Origin: Psococerastis gibbosa
Lineage: Eukaryota > Arthropoda > Insecta > Psocodea > Psocidae
NCBI GenBank assembly: GCA_963971405.1
Contig: OZ020491.1
Location: 24,236,855 to 24,300,854 of the forward strand
Direction: 5' to 3'
Length of the DNA: 64,000 bases
Position numbers and translations under genes: made by a program. Of the stretch, positions 11,327 to 21,155 are shown one piece after another; positions within the stretch are counted from its first letter, which is position 1; every line of letters starts with the position of its first letter. The notes under the pieces are model-generated. The model searched no databases. It worked only from the letters and a program-made list of their open reading frames with translations, and was not told the origin of the DNA.

Positions 11327-11905
11327 CAAGGGCGGATCGATGGGGGGGGGGGGGGGTCAGGGGGTCTTCCCCCCTTAATGAGTTAATTCATATGATACCT
11401 TGTTCAAAAAAAAAAAAAAAAAAAAAAAATTGAATAAAACTCAAGTTTTCAACAACATAAAACTATCTTTTAACCTTTTGCCAACGGCCTTACCATGTTG
11501 ATTCCATTAGAGCAGAGCATGTTTCAAACTGCGGCAACTTGGTAGTGTGCACAGCATTGGCAGGGGAACATGGTGGGACATGATAACGCGCTTAGGCAGT
11601 ATAAGTCGAGTCCTGGTCACCTCCGATTTAATCGTGTGACTTTACCATGTTCCCCAAGTGGTTCGGAATCCACTATAATCAGGAGGTCCACCCTGTTAGT
11701 CAACTCTCCTTTCCCTGAGGTGAAAGAGTCTGCCCTTAGGGTGCCTCAAGCTAATAAACAGACTCACTCCCCCCGCCAGGCTGACAGGGTTGCTTAAAGC
11801 AGAAATGCTGAAAGCAGGCGTTAGAAACAACAACAGCACCTTTTAACCTTACAAAAAAACTTGTGACCCCCCCCCCCCCTAAATTTTCCGCTGGATCCGC
11901 CCTTG
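11327..11905. mobile_element. hAT-like MITE with perfect 8-bp TSD, split by another element
   Basis: Ends CAAGGGCGGATC and GGATCCGCCCTTG are inverted. The octamer CATACGGG flanks it on both sides (11,319-11,326 and 11,906-11,913). It carries a long G-tract, an A-tract and a C-tract, and a family N element in its middle. Confidence 0.87.
11479..11827 (+). repeat. Family N element inside the hAT-like MITE
   Basis: Shares blocks with 22.1 kb (plus) and 20.6-21.15 kb (minus): 'tgtttcaaactgcggcaa', 'ttggtagtgtgcacagc', 'aagtggttcggaatcca', 'cgccaggctgacag'. The 75-residue ORF here is in the repeat. The family is unclassified and no terminal repeat was recognised. Confidence 0.7.
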
Positions 11906-11913
11906 CATACGGG

Positions 11914-12984
11914 AGCAATATCAATAATTTCCGAAAAAGCATAGGGTCGTTGACAATGAGCATGGGCCTTACCAGTAAGGCTAGGTCCATTCAATCAGAA
12001 TAATATTAATTTTTTAGGTTTATAAATAAATAAATAAAATAAGATATTGGGTTATTGAAACAACAATCCATACAAAATTTGTCGCCAAAGTTCCGCAAAT
12101 GCAACAATTGTCCAAATCCTTCAAACGAAATCATAATGCTCCTCCGGGCTCCAGAACTCAATTTTAATAAGAAAATTCTGTGTATAAATTAAATTTTAAT
12201 TTAAAGTTAAGGAAAACATCCATTCATTCTAAGCTAAATGGATGTCACATGCCAGACCAGTTGCGCCCCCTACCACTCTATCGGGGAAACTCCTGACCTC
12301 TTATCACTACCAGAATCCCGGGGGCCGCAACAGCCTATAATGACAATAAAAATCCACTTACTTGCATTACACTACAATGCTGAAATCATTTTTGGAAGCT
12401 CACAAGTACCGGAAAATTTCCCAAAAAAAGCTAGCAATTCAGCAACTAGTAGAATCTCTCCCCGAGATCTCACCCGTACTGCCAATCGATGGCCAACAAA
12501 ATGTAAACTAGGTCCAGTTTACGGAGTTTCCCGCTGCGGCGCTGGCTTCGCAAAAATTTTCCGTCTCACTCTACTCGCATTACAGCTTTTCCCATATTGC
12601 TCTTTTTTTGATTGGAAAGATTTTTCGGAACGGAAATAAGGTGACTATTTTTTGTTTGGATTTGCAATTCCAGTTTACTGTTGAACTGGATGTTTCTTAT
12701 TGTGACTTTCTTTGTTTAGAGTTTCAATAGGAGATACTTTAAGATATTGAACAGTAGTAATGGGCAGCATTGAAATATTTCCATATCTAAAGAGGACATA
12801 TTATTATTGCAGTAAAAAAAATATTTAAATTGTTGTTATACCGCACAGAATTTTAAATTAGCTATAGTTTTATCTTCTTATCTGTCAAACTTGTTTTTTT
12901 TTCTTCTCCGGTGCATTATTTTGTTGGAAACCTACAAACATCAAAACGCCAAAACCTATTTAATGTACATTAAACAAAATGTGA
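11914..12984. other. Unassigned; GC-richer patch at 12.24-12.64 kb
   Basis: The patch includes a 133-codon open frame (12,238-12,639) without recognisable domains or coding bias, ending in 'aataaggtgac'. It could be an untranslated first exon or promoter on either strand, but nothing decides this. The flanks are AT-rich. Confidence 0.3.
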
Positions 12985-13212
12985 AAAATGACTCTTAAGC
13001 ACTATAATAGAAGGCACAATCGAAGGCATCAATGCAAGAGGGCGACCAAGGAAGGCGTACGCAGAAGACCTCAAGAAAGATATGAGATGCGGAACCTACT
13101 TGGAACTCAAGAGAACGGCCCAAGACAGGGAGGAGTGGAGAAGGAGGTGGAAAGATTTGCTGCAAACCAATCGCTAGATTGCAACTACAGAAGAAGAAGA
13201 AACAAAATGTAA
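12985..13212 (+). mobile_element. LINE 3' end fragment
   Basis: The frame beginning 'IIEGTIEGINARGRPRKAY' and ending 'RRWKDLLQTNR' then stop is a LINE C-terminus, followed by a GAAGAAGAAGAAAC tail. The same 3' end is present in reverse at 14.7 kb. Confidence 0.8.
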
Positions 13213-13585
13213 AAATGTTATGCACTAGGTGCATAACGTTAAGTCTTATTCAACTTATATTCTGAAACCTGGAAACTTTAGGTAATTCCCTCATATTTGC
13301 TACAAAAATTATGATTTACGACCCTACTACTAATTCTACTCCTTAGCGCTATGGCCCATGAAAGGTTTTGGTTATTGCTGTTAGGTCCCTGATCAACCAA
13401 AAATTCACCCGAAAGCAAGAATCCATGGCTTTACAAAAGTCCCTCAGGAAACATTCACTCAAAACTGTTATTAATCGAGACCTAAAACCCAAGCTTTCCG
13501 AAGGAAGAAAGGCCATCTCTTCAAATATAATCGACGCTTAAGAAGCCGTGTAAGACAGAGTTTGTTTCTTTTGTCTCCTAGTGGG
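13213..13585. other. No gene seen
   Basis: Spacer between the LINE tail and the hAT-like MITE. A short protein-like minus/plus reading around 13,370-13,560 is broken and not recognised. Confidence 0.35.
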
Positions 13586-13775
13586 CAAAGCCGTAGCCAG
13601 GATTTTTTTTTGGGGGGGAGGGGGGGAGGGGGGGGGGGTAGAAATTTCATTGGATATTACATAGTGGTTTTTATTTTTCCTCTCAAAATCCAATTCTATC
13701 TAGTATCAAGCCTTTCCATTACGGGGGGGGGGGGTGGGTTTGAACCCCCATGAACCCCCCTTGGCTACGGCCTTG
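13586..13775. mobile_element. hAT-like MITE (family M), copy 2
   Basis: Same ends as copy 1 (CAAAGCCGTAGCCAGGA and GGCTACGGCCTTG) with internal G-tracts. Flanking octamers ctagtggg and cctgtggg match at 6 of 8 positions. Confidence 0.75.
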
Positions 13776-13882
13776 CCTGTGGGTTAAAATAAGATATACC
13801 TCCAGGCGCCAGAAAAAAATAGACTGTAGTTTAGTATAACAACATAACGTGTATTCAGTGATCTATTTCTATCTGTTATTGA

Positions 13883-14024
13883 GGCGGGGTTTCCACATAC
13901 GTCAATGGTCAATGAGAAATATGAAATTGACGTTTTAGCAGAAATTAAAGACATACTAAAAATGTCTGCTACCACGTCAAAACCTTATTTCTCATTGACC
14001 ATTGACGCATGTGGAAACCCCGCC
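13883..14024. mobile_element. PIF/Harbinger-like MITE, short D'' subfamily
   Basis: Ends GGCGGGGTTTCCACATACGT and inverted partner, flanked by TGA and TAA (a decayed TAA pair). Whole element is nearly palindromic. It shares the inner TCTGCTACCACGTCA with the longer D elements. Confidence 0.8.
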
Positions 14025-14544
14025 TAACATCACATTAATTTGTGTTCTACACCGACTTTTCGCCGCTATTCCGCCTGTCAGTAATCCATTATTTCTACAT
14101 TAAAAATTGATGAGTAGTTTGTTTTAAGGAGACTATTATGTAGATACTTAACTTGTCTATTATAAATTGAGTTGTAATATGGTTGAGACTTATTATTGAT
14201 GTATACAGATGGAATAGCCGCCTTTAAACCGGTTTTTAAATGCTATTGTACAATTTTATTTTTAAATACTCGTATATACCCTACGTACTATTGTATTTAT
14301 AGTTAAATATTATTTGGTGTGGTGATATGGTGTACGTATGTACGAGTATATTTGAATCACTTGCTAGCTAACAATAGTCTATACGCAAATACTGCAATAG
14401 AAAAAAATTAGTTAGCTAACTATGCGCATTCATCTAAAGATAGAAAAACTTCAAAAACCTGAAAATTAGTTTCATAAATGACCCATTCAAATAGGAAAGC
14501 ATTAAAAGAGTTCGATACTTATGTTGGGACACCATCGTATTAGC
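14025..14544. other. No gene seen; AT-rich spacer
   Basis: Contains no open frame or repeat that I can support. Confidence 0.4.
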
Positions 14545-15172
14545 CTATTATTAAGAGGACATGCTAAGTGGAAAATTAGCACCCGAAATTTTTGTTTTTA
14601 TTGACTTTTTATTTTTCATTTAATTCACAAAGCAAGTTATTAAAGATTTGGCCCATGTAAGTTGTAGAATACCACTTCATGCATCATATAATAAAAAAAT
14701 TTAAATTTTTGGTTTTCTTTTCTTCTGTAGTTGCAATCTAGCGATTGGTTTGCAGCAAATCTTTCCACCTCCTTCTCCATCCTCCCTGTCTTGGGCCGTT
14801 CTCTTGAGTTCCAAGTAGGTTCCGCATCTCATATCTTTCTTGAGGTCTTCTGCGTACGCCTTCCTTGGTCGCCCTCTTGCATTGGTGCCTTCGATTGTGC
14901 CTTCTATTATGGTGCTTAAGAGTCCTTCCTGTCTGATCAGGTGACCCATCCATTTTGCTCTTCTCACTGAAATGGAGGTAATTAGGGATCTTTTATAATT
15001 TATCCTTTGAAGTACCTCTTCATTCGTTATGTGGTCTCTCCACGATGTCTTCAACGTTCTCCTATAATTTTTGGTACCTTCTATCATAAATACCAGTGGG
15101 GACTAAAATAAAAAATTAAAATTATTTTATTTTAGGATGCCAATTTTCTACGTAGCATATCCTCTTTAGCTA
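14545..15172. mobile_element. Family J element, split by a LINE
   Basis: J is a long near-palindromic AT-rich element, with 'gacatgctaagtggaaaattagc' type ends shared with 26.6 kb (first 20 bases compared only) and inner 'cttcatgcatcatataata'. Left part is 14,545-14,717 and right part 15,072-15,172. Confidence 0.72.
14718..15071 (-). mobile_element. LINE 3' fragment inserted in family J, with TSD
   Basis: The minus strand reads late reverse transcriptase ORF ('WRDHITNEEVLQRI', 'RRAKWMGHLIRQEG', 'GTNARGRPRKAY'). One frameshift lies near the end relative to the copy at 13.0 kb, followed by a CTACAGAAGAAAAGAAAA tail. ATTTTTGG occurs at both borders (14,710-14,717 and 15,064-15,071) and only once in intact J, so it is the target duplication. 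Confidence 0.85.
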
Positions 15173-15311
15173 CAATAATACTTCTTATACAAGAGACTAG
15201 GGTTTAAGCCTAGTCCCACAATCGCTAGAAAAGTATCAGGTAGGAATGACCAAGTTTGAGTAGGGATAAGCAAAAAACACAGTCTTTCCGTGCAGGGTAC
15301 TCTTTGGTCCT

Positions 15312-15406
15312 GGGAAACTGGCCCCGAAGGCGGAGGAACTCAAAGAAGAGACAACGGCATAAGGATGCAGAAGAAACCACTGCATTACAATTCCCTAGTA
15401 TAATCG
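15312..15406 (+). repeat. Family P repeat fragment
   Basis: Shared with 41.77 (minus), 42.97 (plus) and 48.2 kb (minus). Signature 'aaaccactgcattacaatt' and 'ccctagtata'. Likely a retroposon tail, unclassified. Confidence 0.6.
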
Positions 15407-15410
15407 TCAT

Positions 15411-15413
<3 letters not shown>

Positions 15414-15467
<54 letters not shown>

Positions 15468-15627
15468 TTAATCGCATACAAACAATTTAATGAATGTATC
15501 CGATTGACCTCTTCAGTCGCCTCTGTAGGTTAGCACCCGTGTTGAGTTACGACACGTCTCCGATCGCATGGCGTGTAAAGACTCGCACAAGTGCAAGCAC
15601 GTTACCACCTGGCCATCGAAGTCATTC
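15414..15627 (-). mobile_element. tRNA-derived SINE (family O) with ~48-base A tail
   Basis: On the minus strand the head has the box A-like TGGCCAGGTGGTAACG, a body shared with 44.3 kb and a very long A tail (T-run 15,414-15,462 on the plus strand). A long intact tail suggests recent insertion. Box B is weak. Confidence 0.7.
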
Positions 15628-16174
15628 GTTCAGTAAGAGGCAACACAAACTGTCTTCTTGTCCATTGACACAAACTCCTTTCATCTCGTCTACTGTTCCT
15701 GCATTGCTTATTTCTCTTTCTTTTCTGATTCTTAGGGTGGGTTCTAAAATGCTCCCTGTAGCGTTTTATTTCTCTTTATTTACCCAATCGCCGGTATTCT
15801 TCACCATAAGAAATGTCTGATTTAACAAACTCCCAGCGTTCCCCACAACGTATATCCAGGTCAATCCGTGTTTTATGGTGAACTATAGCAGCATTTTATT
15901 TTATTATGAACTATTTTTTAACAAATATTGTGGCATTTTTCTTACTCAAAACTATTATTGTTTATTTTTTGGCGATATTGAGTGGAATTCAGATTATTTC
16001 AATTTTTATATAAGTACTTTTCATGATCATAAGTGTAAGTTTTATAGGGAAGTTGATTGAGGCCAATTCGACAATTTATGGTGAACTTTATCGGTCGTAT
16101 TGTAGCATCCGCTCTTAGCTTATTAACAAGGTCGTCATAGTTGGGTTATTTTATATTATTAGTTTTATATCAAC
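15628..16174. other. No gene seen
   Basis: AT-rich. The phrase 'tttatggtgaact' occurs twice (15,873 and 16,076), but no larger repeat or gene is supported. Confidence 0.35.
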
Positions 16175-16342
16175 TTAATACACTCCTAAGCGACTCATAG
16201 CTTCGAACTTGTCCACAATATTTTGAACCGACACAAATTCATCTTCATATAGCCTCATGGTTGCTAAACATTCTTCGCAGAAATATTCCCTAGGATTTGG
16301 TTCGCTTCTTGCTGATTTTCTGGAAGGCTGGCTGGTCATTGC
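16175..16342 (-). CDS. Candidate terminal exon or small ORF (55 codons), unrecognised
   Basis: Not a recognised protein. The minus strand shows an acceptor-like 'tttttaattttag' ending at 16,343. An open frame follows from GCA-ATG (ATG at 16,339-16,337) to a TAA at 16,177-16,175. The peptide is hydrophilic and acidic, with a CEEC motif ('REYFCEECLATMRLYEDEF') and a final 'MSRLGVY'. It lies downstream of the minus-strand coiled-coil gene and could be its last exon. The phase needed after the 23,008 donor (phase 1) would instead read another frame with a stop after 17 codons ('GNDQPAFQKISKKRTKS'). A missing intermediate exon would be required to join the longer frame. A 55-codon frame can arise by chance in this window. 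Confidence 0.25.
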   Translation of the reverse strand, partial: AMTSQPSRKSARSEPNPREYFCEECLATMRLYEDEFVSVQNIVDKFEAMSRLGVY

Positions 16343-16371
16343 CTAAAATTAAAAATAATGTTACGACTATA

Positions 16372-16650
16372 GCCTATGCAGCTAAAAAGGACTCGTATCT
16401 GTACTTGGTTAAGTCATGCTTTCGCCTGTTTCATTGCGTTAATGGTAAGCTTGTGTCAGCTTGTTCATTATCGCTTGTAGCCGGTGTAGGTTGACAACAT
16501 GAATATATATAGCAGTTGGCCAATGGCCAAAAAATTCATGTGGAAACAATACAAATAATGTCCTAAATCCATTGGGTCGTTGGCATGTGACAAGGGACCT
16601 GTGGGCCACTATAAGTAGGCCTGGGTCTGTAAAAAGTCTTTAAAAATAAC
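16372..16650 (+). repeat. Family S repeat, copy 1
   Basis: Shared with 32.05-32.67 and 33.63-33.88 kb: 'aatggtaagcttgt', 'attatcgcttgtagccggtg', 'atccat(t/g)gggtcgttgg', 'gggccactat'. Possibly a SINE-like retroposon. No tRNA boxes are clear. Confidence 0.65.
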
Positions 16651-17691
16651 CTAACCTACCTAAAAGTGTAAGCTTTATATTTAGCAATGCAGCTAAGATG
16701 TTTTTAAATCGGGTTAATTCTATTATCCGCCCATGCGGCGTCCCCATGACATTCCGTTTGAATTGCTGCACTTTTTAAATCCTTTTCGCCCATTCTGTGT
16801 CAGTGTATATGTATGGATTGTGCTTTTCTATGGAATATTAAATAATATGTTTCATATTTGATTAATATGTTTTGATTTATTCAACGATACAAGTCCCATA
16901 TGGGTACTTGGTGCAGGATTTTCATGAATGTTTTGCATGTTACGATATGACATTAAATATATGTACATAGGCTATATTCATTTATTCAAATGCTTATTTT
17001 AAAGTTAATTATTCTTCTGCATTTTTCGTTCTGGATGAATTGCTTTTAAAAGTTACTTAAGAAGAAGCTCTAGTTATGAATTTTGGTCCTTAATTCAATT
17101 GGCAGAGGAGAATTTCGTACATCATGTTAGACATGTTATAAGGTATGTTCTCTACTGTGACTGCCAACATTTTTCTAAAAACTAAAAAGATATAAAACAA
17201 AAAGTAAAAAAGTAAGCAAAAATACAATATATAAACACAATATATGTATTTATACAAGTTTCATTACTTTAACACAGGGTACTTAGTTAATACTTATACT
17301 TAACAGCCTACTTCCTGCACCCTAAAAGTGAGGTCGTCGATATAGGGCGGTTTAATTAGCCCTTAATTTCAGTTTGCAAGAGTTAAACTCCCAAATGTGC
17401 AATCTATCCGAAGCCAAAACGTTACCAGACGTCCAGACGCTAACTAATTTCGCTTAATTCCATTATTTCAATTAGGCAAGCCGAAACTCGCCCTAAGCTC
17501 AAACGTCAGCGCCTGGTAAATCGATCATTAATACGAGTGGTATTGTGCGTCAGTGCTGATTTAAGTGATATGCAGGGGCGGAAACTTCATTTCGGTTTTA
17601 GGACCCTTTCGAGTATAGTTTATTAATGAATCTGAAACAACAGGTGTGTGGGGTAGCCCTTCAATCTATCGGGTACCGAACCAATTCTCTC
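16651..17691. other. No supported gene
   Basis: AT-rich. A short plus-strand frame around 17,044-17,154 gives a protein-like peptide ('EFWSLIQLAEENFVHHVRH') ending in 'aaggtatgt', a donor-like site. It has no identifiable family and no partner exon, so it is left uncalled. Confidence 0.35.
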
Positions 17692-17779
17692 TATTTAACA
17701 AAGGGTTAGTTGGACTTACATTGCCTGCTGTGTTCATAGTCATTAGTAATCAGAGTAATCGAACCATGTCAGGACTTAA

Positions 17780-18520
17780 GCTACGACTATACGGCTGTTG
17801 AAAACGCCGCGTCAACGCTATGCAATTCTCGACTATACGACCGCTGTGTACGTCGCGCTGGAGGCGAAATGGCGGGAATTTAAGGTCAATTGTGAACTAA
17901 AAATTGAAAACGTTGAAATCGTCCTGTTAAGCGCTAGTTACGTCGCGTACCTAAGGCGCGGTTTCCACCGACCGCCTAGGGCTAAATACAAATACGGTGA
18001 CGTGGTAACAGACATTCAAGACTTAGGCGGAGTTTCCACCGACCTCGCATTGCAGAATGCAAGTGACATTGACAGAAATGTTTGATTTACTCTATGCCAT
18101 AGTTAAAATTGATCAATGATCGTAGAGTAAAATCACAAACAAACTAACTAAAATTAAAAAAATGGCGTCATGGGGTATGTTAATTACAAACATTTTAATA
18201 GATTTCTATAAAAAGAAGAAAAAAACATTTCCGTCAATGTCATTTGCATTCTGCAATGCGAGGTCGGTGGAAACCCCGCCTAAGTCTTGAATGTCTGTCA
18301 TTGTCACCGTATTTGTATTTAGCCCTAGCCGGTCATCGGTGGAAACCGCGCCTAACGCTGGTTTACGCGCCCGGTTGCGTTGGTGACGGTGACGCCGAGT
18401 TTACGCGTCCTCACGCGACGTACACAGTCTGCCGTATGGAAGTTCCATAGCCGCGGTCAACTAGCGTTGACTCGACGTTAGAATCGCGACGTTTTCAGCG
18501 CCCGTATTGTCCCAGCCTTA
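17780..18520. mobile_element. PIF/Harbinger-like MITE carrying a D element
   Basis: Ends match in inverted form (left '...ctatacggctgttgaaaac', right complement '...caatacgggcgctgaaaac') with TTA/TAA next to them. GC-richer arms surround a complete family D copy. Confidence 0.6.
17956..18351. mobile_element. PIF/Harbinger-like MITE (family D), copy 2
   Basis: Ends GGCGCGGTTTCCACCGACCG and its partner, flanked by TAA on both sides. Inside, a second inverted pair (GGCGGAGTTTCC / GGAAACCCCGCC) sits exactly at the centre of the outer palindrome, with TTA on its left and TAA on its right. Confidence 0.82.
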
Positions 18521-18667
18521 GCCTGTTGATGGGAGTACTACCCACTCCCGAAACGTCACCCTCTTCCCCTCCGCTCCACCTTAATTATTCGATGACTATG
18601 AAGCCCATGCCTCTAATGACTATTAACACAGCAGGCAATGTAAGTCCAACTAACCGTTCGTTAAATA

Positions 18668-19382
18668 GTATTACATCATTCCCATTTACCTTTACCAATA
18701 GATTAATTCTCTCTAATCCACATACATTTAGCTTATGGAAACACAAATTTATTGGAGTCTCTGTGTTCCCCTCGAATCGTCAAAAACACGCTTCAGCATC
18801 AGAAATCCTCGAAAGTTCAGAAATGGGCAGTGTTTTTGTTGTTGCACTAACCCATTTGTAAATGTAAATAGGTCAGCTGGTAGAGTAGCCCTACGGGGCT
18901 AAAGCTCGCCTAATATAAAGACATTTTTCATTTCATTTCATTCATTTGTTGCAGTGACAAATCGCCCGTGAATCGCTGGCTAAACCGGACCGGTGCAAGT
19001 TACAGCGCTGCATTAGGCTACTTTAATACTCCATAACCTTTTAGTCCCCTGGAGTCTGCTTCCACATTAAGGATTGTTAGTAACATATGCTGGAGTCTCC
19101 GCCCCTGATAATATGCTAATGCCGGTAAATTAACGTATACTTGTTTAATTGACCTTGGTTTGCCGGGGGGGCCGGGGGGAGCTGAGTTGCCTAACGAGGT
19201 ACAGGCCTGCGCCCCCTGCCCGCCCCCCACCCCATTGTTTTGTGATCCCTGAAGTTGCATTTCCTCCCTCCCCTCCTTCCAGTTTGTCCTTCAGGGCTCG
19301 CAATAAGCCCTCAGTACGAGGGGAAAGTTCACTGGATGTCGCTGAAATGTCAAACCCATATATACAATACAAGTACTACTAG
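18668..19382. other. No gene seen; short repeat debris
   Basis: A short tRNA/SINE-like piece ('ggtagagtagccctacgggg', about 18,885) and a GC-rich patch at 19.15-19.3 kb are the only distinct items. ORFs over the patch are short and overlap on opposite strands. Confidence 0.35.
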
Positions 19383-19587
19383 TATAGTCCACGCAAAATG
19401 AGAAAAGTATGGACATGGAATGTTTTGATCCTGTCCATCACTGTAAAAATATTCCTTGCACCGTTTTGTGTTACCTTGTAGCATTGGATGCAAGGCATAA
19501 CAAAAATTGTGCAAAGAATATTTTTACAGTGCTGCACAGGATCAAAGCATTCCATGTCCATACTTTTCTCATTTTGCGTGGACTATA
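19383..19587. mobile_element. MITE family B, copy 1
   Basis: Inverted ends of about 60 bp (TAGTCCACGCAAAATGAGAA and complement) flanked by TA. The second copy is at 54.06-54.43 kb. TA flanks fit a Tc1/mariner-type target, but no transposase is present. Confidence 0.82.
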
Positions 19588-19667
19588 CCTCCAGATTAAA
19601 ATTAACTTATTCAGGGGATTACAAATGTAAACAAAACAATTTTGAATAGCCCTTTCCATCATATAAT
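19588..19667. repeat. Family I-like fragment, left half
   Basis: 'aacttattcaggggatt', 'gtaaacaaaacaatttt' and 'ccctttccat' match the element at 3.25 kb. The matching right half lies at 20,132-20,178, so the sequence between them appears inserted. Confidence 0.5.
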
Positions 19668-19707
19668 TATATTTTTATTTATTTATTTATTTATTTATTT
19701 TCAATAA

Positions 19708-19865
19708 GCGCCAGAAGAAGGAATTCATGGATCAAGTAAAAGAAGACGCAGGAGCAATATCATATCAAGAACTGAAGAGGAAGATCGAGGACCGAGTAAA
19801 CTGGAGGACGATATGCAAGGAGTTGCTGCCAACCAATCGCTAAGATTGTAGCCTAAAGAAGAAGC
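19708..19865 (+). mobile_element. LINE 3' end fragment
   Basis: Frame '...SYQELKRKIEDRVNW' through 'KELLPTNR', stop, then a GAAGAAG tail: the end of a LINE ORF related to those at 13.0 and 14.7 kb but of another subfamily. Confidence 0.7.
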
Positions 19866-20131
19866 GCCAGACATGTTGGTAAACGCGCTTTCTGGTTTGC
19901 CGTTTGCCCCGTGTTGGTTGTCTGTATTGTGTGTGTATGAGTTGATGGTGTGTGGCAAACTGCGATCAGGAGGGCACTGGACAACGGGTTGCCCAGTGAC
20001 CGTCCAGGGGCAGTTAGCCGATGCTTGTATTAAACCAGTGTGTTGTTTGCTAGATGAGGCTTGCTAAAGCTGCTGAGTGAAGAAAAGGAATGGTGTACTG
20101 GAGAAGTATTGTATTGAATAAATATTTACTA

Positions 20132-20178
20132 TCTTGTTACATTTTAAATTCCAGGTTGAGATTTATAATAATCGTATA
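20132..20178. repeat. Family I-like fragment, right half
   Basis: 'atcttgttacattttaaatt', 'ccaggttgag' and 'ataataatcg' continue the fragment at 19,588-19,667. Confidence 0.45.
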
Positions 20179-20316
20179 GTTCCTATAATAGGCCCGTGGA
20201 AAGCTAATTTAGTAAGAAAAGTAGCCTAGTTAGCCCTGTAGTAAACTAAAGTTTTTTTCTGAAAAAATGGAGAAATTTTTATTTATTTTGTAGCATGGCA
20301 AATATATATACTATAT

Positions 20317-20487
20317 TGGTTGTTGCTTCGAGTCCCACGCTGACTACATTTTCTGACCATGCTTCGGAGGGCATGTAAAGCAGGCGGTCCCGGGCCTTCC
20401 TAGTTGAGTGTAAGAGAGGGATTTATAGCCCTAACTCCGCTAGGTTGGCTTAGTAATAGAAACAACAAAAGTCCTTATTTATTTATT
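20317..20487 (+). mobile_element. tRNA-derived SINE (family F), copy 2
   Basis: Box B-like 'gcttcgagtcccacgc', then the same body as at 2.43 kb, ending 'gtccttatttatttattc'. The first part of the tRNA head is missing or diverged. Confidence 0.75.
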
Positions 20488-20571
20488 CTGATGGACATAA
20501 AAAGCAAAATTTTCTGCCTGACCTGAGCTCACCCAAACCCAACTCTCAAATAGAATAGTGTTTTCCTACGT

Positions 20572-21155
20572 CTGCTTTCAGCATTTCTGCTTTAAGAAAC
20601 GCTGTCAACCTGGTGATGGGAGTGAATCTGTTTAGTAACTAGAGGCACCCTAGGGGCAGACTAGGCGCGGATCTACGATCTTCGGTTCCTCAAAATGCGT
20701 AAAACCCCACTATTTCTGTTCTATTTTTCACAAATTTTCTCCTGGAGGAGACCCCCAAGCCCCCCTTGTGCTCAATCGTATTAATTACCTACAATATAGA
20801 ACTTTTATTGCTCTGTAAATGCATAAAACCCCAATATTTCAGCCCTATTTTGGAAAAAAAATTCGTATTTCCTTGGTCACATTCCAGATCCGCGCCTGGG
20901 GCAGACTCCATGACCTCGGGGAGTTGACTGACAGGGTGAACCTCCAGATTATAGTCGATTCCAAACCTCTTGGGGAACATGGTAAAGTCACACGATTAAT
21001 TCGGAGATGACCAGGAATGACTGGTATAGTCTCAGCGTGTTATCATGTCCCACCATGTTCCCCTGCCAACGCTGTTCACACCACCAAGGTTGCTGAAGTT
21101 TGGAACAGGCTCTATTCTGGTGGATTCAACTGGGTATGGCCGTTGGCAGCAAATA
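20572..21155 (-). repeat. Family N element, split by a hAT-like MITE
   Basis: Inverse orientation relative to 11.5 and 22.1 kb. The order of blocks is preserved across the insertion at 20,662-20,898. Confidence 0.7.
20662..20898. mobile_element. hAT-like MITE with perfect 8-bp TSD
   Basis: Ends TAGGCGCGGATCT and AGATCCGCGCCTG are inverted. GGGCAGAC flanks both sides (20,654-20,661; 20,899-20,906). It is 237 bp long and non-coding. Confidence 0.87.

Larger units (their letters stand above)
17692..18667. mobile_element. Outer inverted repeat of a nested element stack
   Basis: A 55-bp imperfect inverted pair (17,692-17,746 and 18,613-18,667; core GTTAGTTGGACTTACATTGC) brackets two further elements. 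The stack looks like a fold-back element that took in later insertions. Confidence 0.6.

Noticed and set aside
12238-12639. 133-codon plus-strand ORF in a GC-richer patch
   Set aside because: No domain, no splice support and no clear coding pattern. GC content alone lengthens open frames. Kept only as an unassigned patch.
17798-18085. ORFs containing GVSTDLALQNA or RGFHRP (17.8, 31.0, 41.9, 42.8, 44.6, 50.5 kb)
   Set aside because: These are translations of the ends of family D MITEs. The elements are palindromic and non-coding.
18526-18861. 111-codon plus-strand ORF
   Set aside because: Overlaps the right arm of an inverted repeat and has low-complexity Thr/Ser/Asn content.
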